DNA from: Sphingobium sp. AS12
Lineage (GTDB): Bacteria; Pseudomonadota; Alphaproteobacteria; Sphingomonadales; Sphingomonadaceae
NCBI RefSeq assembly: GCF_019097845.1
Contig: NZ_JAHRGM010000017.1
Location: 1-64,000 of the forward strand
Reading direction: 5' to 3'
Length of the DNA: 64,000 bases
Positions 23,787 to 33,670 of this stretch are shown here, piece by piece. The notes beneath the pieces were generated by a model. That model worked only from the letters and a program-made list of their open reading frames with translations. It ran no database searches and was not told the DNA's origin. Numbering within the stretch: position 1 is the stretch's first letter; every line of letters begins with the position of its first letter. A program made the position numbers and the translations under genes.

Positions 23787-24692
23787 CTATTTGCGGATCA
23801 ACGTGCCCGCACCGCGCTTGGTGAAGATTTCCAGCAGCATCGCGTGCGGCACCCGCCCGTCGAGGATGACCGCGGCGTCCACACCGCCCTCGACCGCCTT
23901 GACGCAGGTTTCCAGCTTCGGGATCATGCCGCCGCTGATCGTGCCATCCTGTTGCAGCACCTCGATGGCTGCCGGATCAAGATCGGTCAGCAGATTCTTG
24001 TCCTTGTCCAGTACGCCCGCGACATCGGTCAGCAGGAAAAAGCGCGACGCCCCCAGTTCCGCGGCGATCGCGCCCGCCATCGTGTCGGCATTGACGTTGT
24101 AGGTGTGGCCGTCCGCACCGATTCCCACCGGCGCGACCACGGGGATGATGCCATCCTGCGTCAGCGTGTCGAGGATGCGCCGGTCGACCTTCACCGGATC
24201 GCCGACAAAGCCCAGGTCGACATTGCGCTCGATCCCCGAATTGGGGTCCGCCTCGCGCTTGCCCAGCACCTTTTCGCAGATGACCAGCCCGCCATCCTTG
24301 CCCGAAATGCCGACCGCCCGGCCACCAGCCCCGGCGATCCAGCCGACGATTTCCTTGTTGATCGATCCCGCCAGCACCATTTCGGCAATCTTGGCGGTTT
24401 CCGCGTCAGTCACGCGCAGCCCACCGATAAATTCCGACTCGACGCCCAGCTTTTTCAGCATCGCGCCGATCTGCGGCCCGCCGCCATGGACGACGACGAC
24501 ATTGATGCCGACCGCCTTCATCAGCACGACATCCTCGGCAAAATCGCGCGCCGCTTCCGGGTCACCCATCGCATGGCCGCCATATTTCACCACGAACGTT
24601 TTGCCCGCATAACGCTGCATATAGGGCAGCGCCTCGACGAGGGTTTCAGCCTTGGCAAGCAGCGCCGGGACGGGATCATGCGAACTGGTCAT
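23787..24692 (-). CDS. argB: Acetylglutamate kinase
   Basis: ArgB phosphorylates N-acetylglutamate in the second step of arginine synthesis. From [22 protein letters not shown] (ATG at 24692) the protein has 301 residues, the normal size. Features are [13 protein letters not shown] (phosphate-binding glycines), [23 protein letters not shown], and [17 protein letters not shown] near the C-terminus. Upstream codons to 24818 lack similarity. The long N-terminal helix ([18 protein letters not shown]) is typical of hexameric, arginine-inhibited ArgB. A palindrome lies 136 bases upstream. Confidence 0.97.
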   Translation of the reverse strand: MTSSHDPVPALLAKAETLVEALPYMQRYAGKTFVVKYGGHAMGDPEAARDFAEDVVLMKAVGINVVVVHGGGPQIGAMLKKLGVESEFIGGLRVTDAETAKIAEMVLAGSINKEIVGWIAGAGGRAVGISGKDGGLVICEKVLGKREADPNSGIERNVDLGFVGDPVKVDRRILDTLTQDGIIPVVAPVGIGADGHTYNVNADTMAGAIAAELGASRFFLLTDVAGVLDKDKNLLTDLDPAAIEVLQQDGTISGGMIPKLETCVKAVEGGVDAAVILDGRVPHAMLLEIFTKRGAGTLIRK

Positions 24693-24827
24693 GCGCGGGC
24701 GCATAGGGCGAAAGGACGGGTTCGGCAAGTTTTCAGGGCTGGATACACTCTGGGAAGCCAGCGCGACCGGCGCGACCCACCGGCCACCCACCGCCGGACC
24801 GCACCACCCGCCCAGCAACAGAAGTTC

Positions 24828-24847
24828 GATTAGTTTGCTAACTAATC
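24828..24847. promoter_or_regulatory. Perfect palindrome, possible MarR-type operator
   Basis: GATTAGTTTGCTAACTAATC has 8-bp perfect arms around TGCT, in an AT-rich pocket upstream of argB and downstream of the YhhQ gene. It resembles the TTAG...CTAA half-sites bound by MarR-family regulators. No MarR gene is in the window. Confidence 0.4.
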
Positions 24848-24906
24848 ATTTGAATCAAAATCGCCACATATGTCTGACTCGCTGTCGGACTAGCCGATCC
24901 GTCCGT

Positions 24907-25584
24907 TCAGGACTGCCTGTCCAGCCGCCGCCCCAGTCCTACCAGCAGATAGATGACCGGCGGCACCAGCAGGGCGGACAGCACGACCTTCGCCAGCATC
25001 TGCCCCAGCAGCAACTCACCGATCGGAAAGACCCCGTAAAAGGCGATCGTGACGAACAGCAATGTGTCGGCGATCTGCGACAAGATGCTGGCCACCGCCG
25101 CACGCAGCCACAGCAGGCGGCTACCCTCCCGCCCTTTGAGCAGCGCGAACAGGGTGACATTCAATGTCTGCGATACGCCATAGGCGATGATCCCGCCCGC
25201 CCAGATGCGCGGCGTGCCACCCATCATCATGGCAAAGGCCTGCGCCCGCGCCGGGTCCATGTCCCCCGCAGCAGGCGCGGCCAGGACCAGCACCGACAGC
25301 AGGATCGAGGCGATCAGCGGCAGGAAGCCGATCTGCACCAGCCGGTTGGCGACCGCGCGGCCATGAAGTTCGGCCACCGCGCTGGAAATCGTCACCAGCA
25401 GCAGGAAGGCGAAAATCCCCGCCTCCACCGCCAGCGGGCCAAGGCCGAGTGCAGGCCCGATGGCCGACACCGGCCCCAGCGTCACCTGCTTGTTGCCCAG
25501 CACGCCTGCGATGCAGACCATGCCGCCATAAAAGATCGAAAAGCCAAAAAGCGAACGGCTGAGCGGCGCGGGAGAAGATGTCAT
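24907..25584 (-). CDS. Queuosine precursor transporter (YhhQ/VUT family)
   Basis: A 225-residue membrane protein with six to seven hydrophobic segments. Family features are NKQVTLGP near residue 32, the VAELHGRAVANRLVQIGF cluster, and LLWLRAAVASILSQIADTLLFVTIAFYG, the conserved R..ASS..S..iDt.lF motif. YhhQ takes up preQ0/preQ1, the precursors of the tRNA base queuosine. It is followed on its 3' side by the palindrome and argB, without obvious coupling. Confidence 0.9.
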   Translation of the reverse strand: MTSSPAPLSRSLFGFSIFYGGMVCIAGVLGNKQVTLGPVSAIGPALGLGPLAVEAGIFAFLLLVTISSAVAELHGRAVANRLVQIGFLPLIASILLSVLVLAAPAAGDMDPARAQAFAMMMGGTPRIWAGGIIAYGVSQTLNVTLFALLKGREGSRLLWLRAAVASILSQIADTLLFVTIAFYGVFPIGELLLGQMLAKVVLSALLVPPVIYLLVGLGRRLDRQS

Positions 25585-25666
25585 CGCCGGGGCTTAGCCA
25601 CAATTACGCGGCAGGGGAAGGTGGGCGGTGCGGGATGGACGGCCTCGCCATCACATAACCTAAACT

Positions 25667-25743
25667 CCGTTCGCCCTGAGCCTGTCGAAGGGCTGTTCTT
25701 CTTGAGAAGAAGGACAAGGCTTCGACAAGCTCAGCCCGAACGG
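25667..25743. repeat. Inverted repeat (CTTCGACAAGCTCAGC family)
   Basis: The left arm 25667-25690 (CCGTTCGCCCTGAGCCTGTC...) and right arm 25720-25743 (CTTCGACAAGCTCAGCCCGA...) are near-perfect reverse complements. The TTCTTCTTGAGAAGAA hairpin is in the spacer. This repeat is common in GC-rich Gram-negative genomes. It shares the outer CCGTTCG with family A. Confidence 0.85.
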
Positions 25744-25784
25744 ATGTTGGGCTGTGATATCGTCGGTCGGGCCGCGCTAACCCC

Positions 25785-27308
25785 CTACCCCTCACCTCGC
25801 ACCAGCCGATATTTGACACCCAGCGTCTGCGCCAGATGCTTCAGCCGCCGTTCGACCACTTCGCCGCCCAGCGCCACATCGTCGCTGTCGAGTTCCAGCA
25901 GGAGCAGCCCGTCTCGCAACGCCAGCCGCGTATGGGTCAGCGGCCGCTCGACCCCGCCCGACAGGCGTTGGGCGAGCCGGATCGCCAGCCCCCACAGCAT
26001 CGCCCGGCGCAGCGCGTCTGGACTTGCGAGCCGTTCCAGCCCCGGCGCGATCGCCGTGCCACCGCCAAAATGGCTGAACAGCGCCTGCCCCAGCATCGCC
26101 CGCTCCGCCGCGGTGATGCCCACCCAATTGCTGTGCAGCGCAATCTCCATCCCGCGTTCTGCCCGGAAATCGGGATTGGCGCGCCAGCCGACATCGGCCA
26201 GCAGGCAGGCGGCGCGGCGGATGCGGCGGACGGCGGCGGTATCATCGGCGAACAAAGGCGCGATCCAGCGCTCGATCCGGTCGCCATGGCCGCGAAAGCG
26301 CGACTGCGCCTCCCCCTCCGCCTCGGCCGCGACCAGCAGCGGATCATGGGCGCGAATCTCCGGCGGCAGCCCCTCGAACAGCAATCCTTCGCGCAGACCA
26401 TAGGCCGACACGACCAGGCGACTCGACCGCAGCTGGCGCACCACCACCGACAGCAACGCCGCTGCATCGGTCAGCGTCGGCACGCGCGATCCGCTCATCC
26501 CCGGAATATCTTTCAGCCGCGCCCGATCGACATGGGACACGATGCGGATCAGCTGTTCGGCGCGGCTGGCAGGCATCTCATATTGATGCACCACAGGTAG
26601 CGGAAACTGGGTCAGCTGCATGTCGAACCGCGCCAGCGCCCGCCACGACCCGCCGACCATGTAGAAGGGCAGGTCAGGCTCCTGCCGCCAGCCTGCCTTG
26701 ACCAGCATCTTGGTCACCTGCCGCTCCAGCAGCCTTGGCCCCTTGGCCCGAATCTGCGGCAGGCGCAGCACGCCCAGCGGCAGCGATATCGTCTCATGCA
26801 CCTGCCCGTCCCTGATTCGCGCCAGTTCCAGGCTGCCACCGCCCAGATCGCCGACAATGCCATCGGCATGGGGGATGCCCGACAGCACGCCCATAGCCGC
26901 GCCGACCGCTTCCTGCCGACCCGACAGCAATTCCACGGTCAGTCCCATGGCGGCGGCACGGGCAATGAACTCCGGCCCGTTGGTCGCGTCGCGCACCGCC
27001 GCGGTGGCGACACAGCGTATGTCGGCAACCTTCATCTGCCGGCACAGATGGGCAAAGCGCTCGGCGGCGCGCAGGCCGCGTTCCATCGCCTCCGGCTCGA
27101 TCCGCCCGGTCCGCGCCAGCGCCGCGCCCAGCCCGGCCATCACCTTTTCGTTGAACAGGATGAACGGAATACGGCGCGGCCCGTCATAGACGACCAGACG
27201 CACGCTGTTGGAGCCGATGTCGATGATCGCGGTGCGACCGGTCGTCGGCTGGGGTGATGTCGCCATATTATGCGCCGCCTCGCGGACCCGGCTGAGCATC
27301 GAATTCAT
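25785..27308 (-). CDS. ppx: Exopolyphosphatase / guanosine-pentaphosphate phosphohydrolase (Ppx/GppA)
   Basis: A 507-residue protein of the ASKHA fold that hydrolyses inorganic polyphosphate and possibly pppGpp. Motifs are TAIIDIGSNSVRLVVYDG (phosphate 1), ATAAVRDATNGPEFIARA, and DLGGGSLELARIRDGQV (phosphate 2). A C-terminal HD-like helical part (about 320-500) is also present. It lies five bases downstream of ppk1, so polyphosphate synthesis and breakdown enzymes are in one operon. Confidence 0.95.
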   Translation of the reverse strand: MNSMLSRVREAAHNMATSPQPTTGRTAIIDIGSNSVRLVVYDGPRRIPFILFNEKVMAGLGAALARTGRIEPEAMERGLRAAERFAHLCRQMKVADIRCVATAAVRDATNGPEFIARAAAMGLTVELLSGRQEAVGAAMGVLSGIPHADGIVGDLGGGSLELARIRDGQVHETISLPLGVLRLPQIRAKGPRLLERQVTKMLVKAGWRQEPDLPFYMVGGSWRALARFDMQLTQFPLPVVHQYEMPASRAEQLIRIVSHVDRARLKDIPGMSGSRVPTLTDAAALLSVVVRQLRSSRLVVSAYGLREGLLFEGLPPEIRAHDPLLVAAEAEGEAQSRFRGHGDRIERWIAPLFADDTAAVRRIRRAACLLADVGWRANPDFRAERGMEIALHSNWVGITAAERAMLGQALFSHFGGGTAIAPGLERLASPDALRRAMLWGLAIRLAQRLSGGVERPLTHTRLALRDGLLLLELDSDDVALGGEVVERRLKHLAQTLGVKYRLVRGEG

Positions 27309-27313
27309 GGGCG

Positions 27314-29467
27314 TCAGGCCCGCCCGCGCAGGCGCAGGGTGGGCACCGCTTCATTGTCCAGCGCCGCGCCGCGTCCCGACAGCGACGGGTTGGTCATGAA
27401 ATAACGGTGCAGGTTGAACGGCTTGTCGCCGGGATCGAGCCTGGTGTAATGGCCCGTGCTATCGAGCGTCCAGCTTTGTTCGCTGTCGATCAGATTGGCG
27501 ACCATCACCTGGTCCAATATCTGGTCATGCACGGTCGGATTCTCGATCGGCGCCAGAAATTCGACCCGCCGGTCGAAGTTGCGCGGCATCCAGTCGGCCG
27601 AGCTGATATAGACTTTCGCACCATTATTGGGCAGCGCCTTGCCATTGCCGAACACGGCGATGCGGCTATGTTCCAGAAAGCGGCCGACCACCGACTTGAC
27701 CCGGATATTCTCCGACATGCCCGGCACGCCCGGCCGCAGGCAGCAGATACCCCGCACGATCAGGTCGATCTGCACCCCGGCATTGCTGGCGGCATAGAGC
27801 TTCTCGATCAGCGCCGGATCGACCAAGCTGTTCATCTTGGCCCAGATGGTGCCGGGGCGACCGGCGCGGACATGGTCGATTTCCTTGTCCACCATCGCGC
27901 ACAGATGATCGCGCAGGCTGCGCGGCGACATGACCAGCTTTTCCAGCCCCTGCGGCTCCACATAGCCGGTGATGTAATTGAACAGCGCCGCCGCATCGCG
28001 GCTATAGGCCGGGTCGGCGGTGAAGAAGCTGAGGTCCGTATAGATGCGCGCGGTGACCGGATGATAATTGCCGGTGCCAAAATGGCAGTAGCTGCGGAAC
28101 TGGTCGCCCTCGCGCCGGATGACCATCGACACCTTTGCGTGGGTTTTCCAGTCGATGAAGCCATAGACGACCTGGACCCCCGCCCGCTCCAGCGCGTCGG
28201 CCCACATCAGATTCTGTTCTTCGTCAAACCGCGCCTTCAGCTCGACCACGGCAGTCACCGACTTGCCTGCCTCCGCCGCGTCAATGAGCGCACGGATGAT
28301 CGCCGACTGCTTGCCCGCGCGATAGAGCGTCTGCTTGATCGCCACGACATCGGGATCGACCGCCGCCTGTTTCAGGAAGGCGACGACGACGTCGAACGCC
28401 TCATAGGGGTGATGGACGACAATATCCTTGGCCCGGATCGCGGCGAAACAGTCGCCGCCATATTCGCGGATACGTTCGGGAAAGCGCGGCACATAAGGCT
28501 CGAATTTCAGGTCTGGCCGGTCCTCGTCCACGATGCCGGACAGGTCGCCGATGCCGATGAACCCCTCCACCTCGACCACCACCGCTTCATGGCCCTGGAG
28601 CATGTCCTGCAACATCTCCTCGACGGGTTCGGGGATGCGCTCCTCTATCTCCATGCGAATGACGCGGCCCCGGCGCCGACGCTTGATCGCGCTGCGATAG
28701 TGGCGGACCAGATCCTCGGCCTCTTCCTCAATCTCGATATCGCTATCGCGGATGATGCGGAACACGCCGCTGTTGCGCACCATGTAACCGGGGAACAGGT
28801 CCCCCGAAAAACGCCGGATCACAGCCTCCAGCGCCATATAGCGCGCCGGTTCGCCGGGGATGCGGACAAAGCGGGCCAGCGAGGCGGGGATCATCACCAG
28901 CTCGCGGATCGGCTGCTTGTCCGACAGACGTTGCAGGTCGAACACGATCGACAGGCCTTCATTGGGGATGAAGGGGAAGGGGTGCGCCGGGTCCAGCGCC
29001 TGGGGCGTCAGGATCGGGAAAATCTGATTGAGGAAATGGTCGCGCAGCCAGGCCTCGCCCAGCGGGTCGATCGGGCTGGTGGGACCAACCACCTCGATCC
29101 CCACCTGCGCCAGCTCGCCATGGACGACGCCCCACACCTTTTGCTGCGCCAGCATCAGCCGGTCTGTTTCCGCCGCGATGGCGGCCAATTGTTGCCCGGC
29201 GGTCAGCCCGTCGGCTGAACACATGTCGACATCCTGCAACTGCTGGCCTTTGAGGCCTGCAACCCGGACGGAAAAGAATTCGTCCAGATTGGCACCGGAA
29301 ATCGACAGGAAACGCAGCCGTTCCAGCAGCGGATGGGCGCGGTTCATCGCCTCTTCCAGCACGCGCTGGTTGAACGCCAGCCAGGACAGTTCACGGTTGA
29401 AATAACGCCCCATGGGCAGGGTCAGGCTGGTCGCGGGATCGGCTTCGGCCACTGGGGTCACTCGCAC
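27314..29467 (-). CDS. ppk1: Polyphosphate kinase 1
   Basis: A 717-residue PPK1 that makes polyphosphate from ATP. YFNRELSWLAFNQRVLEEA opens the N-domain. The phospholipase-D-like core has both histidine motifs: DWKTHAKVSMVIRREG (the autophosphorylated His) and FLEHSRIAVFGNG. RHHPYEAF-like VVHHPYEAFDVVVAFLKQAA and IKQTLYR are also conserved. Its start overlaps the hdaA stop by ten bases and ppx follows. Confidence 0.97.
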   Translation of the reverse strand: MRVTPVAEADPATSLTLPMGRYFNRELSWLAFNQRVLEEAMNRAHPLLERLRFLSISGANLDEFFSVRVAGLKGQQLQDVDMCSADGLTAGQQLAAIAAETDRLMLAQQKVWGVVHGELAQVGIEVVGPTSPIDPLGEAWLRDHFLNQIFPILTPQALDPAHPFPFIPNEGLSIVFDLQRLSDKQPIRELVMIPASLARFVRIPGEPARYMALEAVIRRFSGDLFPGYMVRNSGVFRIIRDSDIEIEEEAEDLVRHYRSAIKRRRRGRVIRMEIEERIPEPVEEMLQDMLQGHEAVVVEVEGFIGIGDLSGIVDEDRPDLKFEPYVPRFPERIREYGGDCFAAIRAKDIVVHHPYEAFDVVVAFLKQAAVDPDVVAIKQTLYRAGKQSAIIRALIDAAEAGKSVTAVVELKARFDEEQNLMWADALERAGVQVVYGFIDWKTHAKVSMVIRREGDQFRSYCHFGTGNYHPVTARIYTDLSFFTADPAYSRDAAALFNYITGYVEPQGLEKLVMSPRSLRDHLCAMVDKEIDHVRAGRPGTIWAKMNSLVDPALIEKLYAASNAGVQIDLIVRGICCLRPGVPGMSENIRVKSVVGRFLEHSRIAVFGNGKALPNNGAKVYISSADWMPRNFDRRVEFLAPIENPTVHDQILDQVMVANLIDSEQSWTLDSTGHYTRLDPGDKPFNLHRYFMTNPSLSGRGAALDNEAVPTLRLRGRA

Positions 29468-30096
29468 GGATCGAGGGAAGGGTTGGACGCTATTATAGGC
29501 AGAAAGCCAGCGCCTTGCAGGCAGTCTTTTGCCATTGCGACGGAAATCTTACGGCCAGATGACAGCGCCGCCCGATCGAGCAGCCGTGTCACCGCCACGA
29601 TTGCGCCATAACTGCGCTCGATCCGGCGGAGAAGCCAGTCGGGCAGATCGGCGGCAAAGCGTGCCCCCGCCGCGCCGAGCTGGCGTTCGATCAGCGCGCG
29701 CGCCAGCGCCTCGTCCGGCTCGGCGATGGCGACATGGGGCACGGCGGCCAGCCGCGATCGCAGGTCGGGCAGCGCCACGGTCCAGCTGGCGGGTGGCGCA
29801 TGGCCGATCATCAGCAGGGGTCGATGACTGGTCTGTGCCTCGTTCCAGGCATGGAACAGGCCATGTTCGTCCTGTCCTTGGGCATCGTCGATCACATTAC
29901 CGCCGCTCATCTGCGCGAAATGGCGTGCCAGCGTCGATCGGCCCGACAGCGGCGGCCCGGTCAGCACGCTCACCGACAGTGGCCAGCCGCGCCAGCGTTC
30001 CAGATGGGCGACGGCCTGGGCATTGGCCTCGCTGACCAGAAAATCCCCGCCGCTGGCCGCGCCATGCCAGTCGAAAGGCAGGCTGATCTGGCTCAT
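29458..30096 (-). CDS. hdaA: DnaA-related regulator HdaA (Hda)
   Basis: A 212-residue DnaA AAA+ homologue lacking the DNA-binding domain. With the sliding clamp, Hda proteins stimulate ATP hydrolysis on DnaA and prevent re-initiation. The N-terminal QISLPFDW is the clamp-binding motif. The Walker A loop reads GPPLSGRST, so the usual lysine is an arginine. The Walker B equivalent is VIDDAQ, and the sensor helix [20 protein letters not shown] is conserved. It overlaps the upstream DUF2066-like gene by four bases and ppk1 by ten. Confidence 0.9.
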   Translation of the reverse strand: MSQISLPFDWHGAASGGDFLVSEANAQAVAHLERWRGWPLSVSVLTGPPLSGRSTLARHFAQMSGGNVIDDAQGQDEHGLFHAWNEAQTSHRPLLMIGHAPPASWTVALPDLRSRLAAVPHVAIAEPDEALARALIERQLGAAGARFAADLPDWLLRRIERSYGAIVAVTRLLDRAALSSGRKISVAMAKDCLQGAGFLPIIASNPSLDPCE

Positions 30097-31388
30097 TGCT
30101 GCGATGGGGGCGTGGGCTGCGGTGCCTGCCTGCGCGTGATGCGCAGGGTCGTGCCCGACACGGCGACACTATAGCCGCGCGCCTGCAATCCGTTGCGCAG
30201 CATATCGACCGTGCCGTCAAAGCTGACCTGCATCACCGACGTGCCGCCCAGCGCCAGGCTGCTGGTCGATGCCGATCGCACGCCGGGGATCGCCCGCACC
30301 GCCGATTCGCCCGCACCGATCGACCCGACATCGGGCGTATCGAACTGGATCGCAAAGCTGGTGGTGCCGGTGGTGGCCGTCGCCGTCGGCAGATCGGTCA
30401 TTTCAACGACCGCATCGGCTGCATTCTCGATCGCCAGCGCATCGGGATCGACCGGCTCTTCGATGATCAGAGACGGGTCGGGCCGCAGGCGGCCATCGTT
30501 GAGCGCACGAATATACAACTCGTCAATCCGCCGCGCGCCTTCGTCCAGCATCTGCGCGATGCCGCTGGCGTTAGACGCGCGCAGCGTCACGCTACCGATC
30601 AGGCTGTTGTCCGGTCCATAGCGCGCGGTGAAGGTGCCGGTCACCGGCCCGCCGGGATAGGCCCGGTCCAGCCGCGCGATCGGGATCACCACGTCGGCCG
30701 CGCCATATTGGTCAAGCAGCACCCGCCACCACAGCCGCCCGCGCCGCCCGGTCTGTCCGGCGTTCAGCAATATGGGGTCAGCCACCGATCCGGCGACGCG
30801 CACATAGTCGATCGCGCTGTCCCCGGTGCGGTATCGCGCCCAGGCCTTCTGCCATTCATTGGTGCGTTCATAGGATACGGCCGATCCGCCATCCCACAGC
30901 ACCGGGATCACCAGCAAGGGCGGCGATCGCATGACATTGCCCGACACGCCCAGCAACTGCCCGGTGCGCGCCCGGTCGAACAATATGCCCAGCGTCGCGA
31001 CATAACGGGTCGGCCCCGCCTGCTCAAAATCAATCTCGATGCCCGACACCATCGCCTCGATCTGCGAATCGGACAAAGCAGGCGCGCCGCCGCCGCCATG
31101 AGTGCGCGTCCACAGCATCCGCCACGCCTGCCGCTGCGCCATCCGCCACCCGGCATAGCGCGCGCTGTCGGCATCCTTGGCCACGACATCGACCTTGACC
31201 CCGCGCACCTCGAAATCGCCGCCACTGGCGATCGGCGGCACGCCCCGCTCCCCTTCCATCTGCGCAAACAGCGCGGCGGCAACCAGGCCGATCGCGATAG
31301 CGAGAAGGATTTGGACCGGGCGCGACACGGCGCGCAGGATGGCACCGGACTGGAACGGCAGGCGGTTAAGGGTCTGGCTCAGGCTCAC
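30093..31388 (-). CDS. Membrane-anchored DUF2066-like protein
   Basis: About 431 residues from the GTG at 31388; the TTG at 31424 would add 12 residues. One N-terminal membrane anchor ([18 protein letters not shown]) is followed by a periplasmic part. [35 protein letters not shown] and [18 protein letters not shown] resemble DUF2066, and the C-terminus has repeated beta segments. In Pseudomonas a DUF2066 gene lies between purM and the hda gene, as here, which supports the assignment. The function is unknown. Confidence 0.75.
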   Translation of the reverse strand: MSLSQTLNRLPFQSGAILRAVSRPVQILLAIAIGLVAAALFAQMEGERGVPPIASGGDFEVRGVKVDVVAKDADSARYAGWRMAQRQAWRMLWTRTHGGGGAPALSDSQIEAMVSGIEIDFEQAGPTRYVATLGILFDRARTGQLLGVSGNVMRSPPLLVIPVLWDGGSAVSYERTNEWQKAWARYRTGDSAIDYVRVAGSVADPILLNAGQTGRRGRLWWRVLLDQYGAADVVIPIARLDRAYPGGPVTGTFTARYGPDNSLIGSVTLRASNASGIAQMLDEGARRIDELYIRALNDGRLRPDPSLIIEEPVDPDALAIENAADAVVEMTDLPTATATTGTTSFAIQFDTPDVGSIGAGESAVRAIPGVRSASTSSLALGGTSVMQVSFDGTVDMLRNGLQARGYSVAVSGTTLRITRRQAPQPTPPSQQ

Positions 31389-31496
31389 GCGCGCCCTTTT
31401 GGCGGGATTTGCCCAGGATGCCAAGCGCCAACCCCAAGTTTGTCGTTCGGGCCTTGCCCTTCCGTTTTGCGCACCTTTGCTCTAGGGCGCTCCCCC

Positions 31497-32591
31497 ATGA
31501 GTGAGAACGAATCCTACAGCTACGCCAAGGCTGGCGTTGATATCGCCGCTGGCAACGCCCTTGTCCGCGCCATTGCGCCGCTTGCCAAGGCGACCCGTCG
31601 CCCCGGTGCCGACGCTGAACTGGGCGGCTTTGGCGGCTTTTTCGACCTCAAGGCCGCTGGCTATGACGATCCGTTGCTGGTCGCGGCCAATGACGGCGTC
31701 GGCACCAAATTGAAGCTGGCGATCGACCACAACCGCCATGACGGCGTGGGCATCGACCTGGTCGCCATGTGCGCCAACGACCTGATCGTGCAGGGGGCCG
31801 AACCGCTTTTCTTCCTCGACTATTATGCGACCGGCAAGCTGGAGAGCGGCGTCGCCGAGCGCGTCATCGCTGGAATCGCGGAGGGCTGCCGCATCGCCGG
31901 TTGCGCGCTGATCGGCGGGGAAACTGCTGAAATGCCGGGCATGTACGGTCCGGGCGACTATGATCTGGCAGGCTTCTGCGTTGGCGCGGTCGAACGGCAC
32001 AAGGCGCTGACTGGCAATCGCGTGAAGGTGGGCGACGTCCTGCTGGGCCTCGCCTCATCCGGTGTCCACTCCAACGGCTTCTCGCTGGTCCGCCGCTTGG
32101 CCGCCGACAAGGGCTGGAAGCTCGACCGTCCCGCGATCTTCGATCAGGACGTGCTGCTGATCGACGCGCTGATGGCGCCTACGAAAATTTATGTGAAAAG
32201 CCTGCTGCCGCTGGTGCGCGCAGGGATGGTCAATGCGCTGGCCCATATTACCGGCGGCGGCCTGCTGGAAAACATCCCCCGCGTCCTGCCCGATGGTTGC
32301 CATGCGATGGTCGACGCCGATGCGTGGGATCAGCCACGCCTGATGGCCTTCCTCCAGGCGCAGGGCCATATCGAACCGGGCGAAATGGCGCGCACCTTCA
32401 ACTGCGGCATCGGCATGGTGCTCAGCGTTGACGAAGGCCATGTCGCGGGCGTCACCACGGCGCTGGAAGCAGCGGGCGAAACCGTCCACCGCATCGGCGA
32501 AGTCCAGGCGGGCGAAAAGGGCTGCACCGTGCGCGGCTCGACCGAGACATGGAGCGCCAAGGCCGACTGGCGCGCGACGCATCTGGGCTAA
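31497..32591 (+). CDS. purM: Phosphoribosylformylglycinamidine cyclo-ligase (AIR synthetase)
   Basis: PurM closes the imidazole ring in purine synthesis, using ATP. 364 residues from the ATG at 31497 ([20 protein letters not shown]) is the family length. An in-frame opening extends far upstream but crosses the divergent DUF2066-like gene and has no similarity. Motifs are [60 protein letters not shown] and [15 protein letters not shown]. It is followed by an inverted repeat and the purN fusion gene. Confidence 0.97.
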   Translation: MSENESYSYAKAGVDIAAGNALVRAIAPLAKATRRPGADAELGGFGGFFDLKAAGYDDPLLVAANDGVGTKLKLAIDHNRHDGVGIDLVAMCANDLIVQGAEPLFFLDYYATGKLESGVAERVIAGIAEGCRIAGCALIGGETAEMPGMYGPGDYDLAGFCVGAVERHKALTGNRVKVGDVLLGLASSGVHSNGFSLVRRLAADKGWKLDRPAIFDQDVLLIDALMAPTKIYVKSLLPLVRAGMVNALAHITGGGLLENIPRVLPDGCHAMVDADAWDQPRLMAFLQAQGHIEPGEMARTFNCGIGMVLSVDEGHVAGVTTALEAAGETVHRIGEVQAGEKGCTVRGSTETWSAKADWRATHLG

Positions 32592-32604
32592 AATCACCAC
32601 CCTC

Positions 32605-32671
32605 CGTTCGTTTCGAGCGAAGTCGAGAAACGGTCGCGCCAGGGTTCTCGACTTCGCTCGAACCGAACGGA
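32605..32671. repeat. Sphingomonad-type inverted repeat (family A)
   Basis: The arms 32605-32632 and 32645-32671 are reverse complements with about two mismatches, of the CGTTCGTTTCGAGCG-AAGTCGAG type. It sits between purM and purN, inside an apparent operon, seven bases before the purN ATG, so it lies in the ribosome-binding region. Confidence 0.88.
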
Positions 32672-32678
32672 TGTTGTT

Positions 32679-33629
32679 ATGCAAAAGGCAAAAGTCGGCG
32701 TCCTGATCTCCGGTCGCGGCTCCAACATGGCGGCCCTGCTCTACGCAGCCAAGGCCGACGACTGCCCTTATGAGATCGTGCTGGTCGCCGCCAACGATCC
32801 CGACGCTGCCGGCCTGACACTGGCCGCTGCCGAGGGCATCGCGACCTTCGGCCAGAGCCATAAAGGCCATAAGCGCGCCGCGTTCGACCAGATCATGGAC
32901 GCGCAGCTGCGCTCGGCGGGGGCGCAATATGTGGCGCTGGCGGGCTATATGCGCCTCCTGTCCCCGGAGTTCGTGGCGGGTTGGGAAGGCCGGATGCTCA
33001 ATATCCATCCCAGCCTGCTACCCAAATATAAGGGGCTGGACACCCACCAGCGCGCCATTGACGCCGGTGACAGCCATGCCGGTTGCTCGGTCCATATCGT
33101 CACCGCGGAGCTGGACGACGGCCCGGTGCTGGGCCAGACCCCGGTGGCGATCCTGCCGGACGACACCGAAAGCAGCCTCGCCGCCCGCATCCTCATCGCC
33201 GAGCATCAGCTTTATTCCCGCACCCTCGCCGACTTCGTCACCCGTGAGCGCCAGCCCGACTGGCTGCTGAACAAGGTCCGCGAAAGCGCACTGGCCCTGC
33301 CGCAAGCGGACGAAATCGTCTCGCGCGGAATGCCCTGTTTCGGCATCGTCAAGGGCAAGAAATTCGCCTACTTCACCCGTGATCATCATGGCGACGGCAT
33401 CATCGCGGTGCTGGTGAAAACAACTGCGCCCGAAGAACAGGCCAGCCTGATCGAAGCCGACCCGGACCGCTATTACCGCCCCGCCTATTTCGGCAATGAC
33501 TGGGTCGGCATCCGCCTGGACCTCGGCGACACCGACTGGGATCATGTCGCACAACGCCTGCACGACAGCTGGCGGCAGGTCGCCCCGCGCAAGCTGCTGG
33601 GCCTCATGGATATTGCCGACGAGTTCTGA
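32679..33629 (+). CDS. purN: PurN (GAR formyltransferase) fused to a C-terminal YjbR/MmcQ domain
   Basis: 316 residues, about 120 more than normal PurN. Residues 1-190 are phosphoribosylglycinamide formyltransferase: VGVLISGRGSNMAALL, LAGYMRLLSPEFV, the catalytic LNIHPSLLP (Asn and His), and HIVTAELDDGPVL (catalytic Asp). Residues about 195-310 match the YjbR/MmcQ (CyaY-like) fold: LNKVRESALALPQADEIVS, GKKFAYFTRDHHGDGIIAVLVK, YYRPAYFGNDWVGIRLD and DWDHVAQRLHDSWRQVAPRKL. There is no stop or frameshift between the domains. The second domain's role is unknown. The gene follows purM. Confidence 0.92.
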   Translation: MQKAKVGVLISGRGSNMAALLYAAKADDCPYEIVLVAANDPDAAGLTLAAAEGIATFGQSHKGHKRAAFDQIMDAQLRSAGAQYVALAGYMRLLSPEFVAGWEGRMLNIHPSLLPKYKGLDTHQRAIDAGDSHAGCSVHIVTAELDDGPVLGQTPVAILPDDTESSLAARILIAEHQLYSRTLADFVTRERQPDWLLNKVRESALALPQADEIVSRGMPCFGIVKGKKFAYFTRDHHGDGIIAVLVKTTAPEEQASLIEADPDRYYRPAYFGNDWVGIRLDLGDTDWDHVAQRLHDSWRQVAPRKLLGLMDIADEF

Positions 33630-33670
33630 CCCCTTCCCTTCGTCGCCGCCCATCCCCATAGAGTGGAGCC

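Noticed and set aside
27407..29218. 603-codon open frame on the plus strand
   Set aside because: It is antisense to ppk1, whose catalytic motifs are intact on the other strand.
30096..31496. In-frame extension of purM by more than 460 codons
   Set aside because: It runs through the opposite-strand DUF2066-like gene and resembles nothing. PurM has its normal length from 31497.
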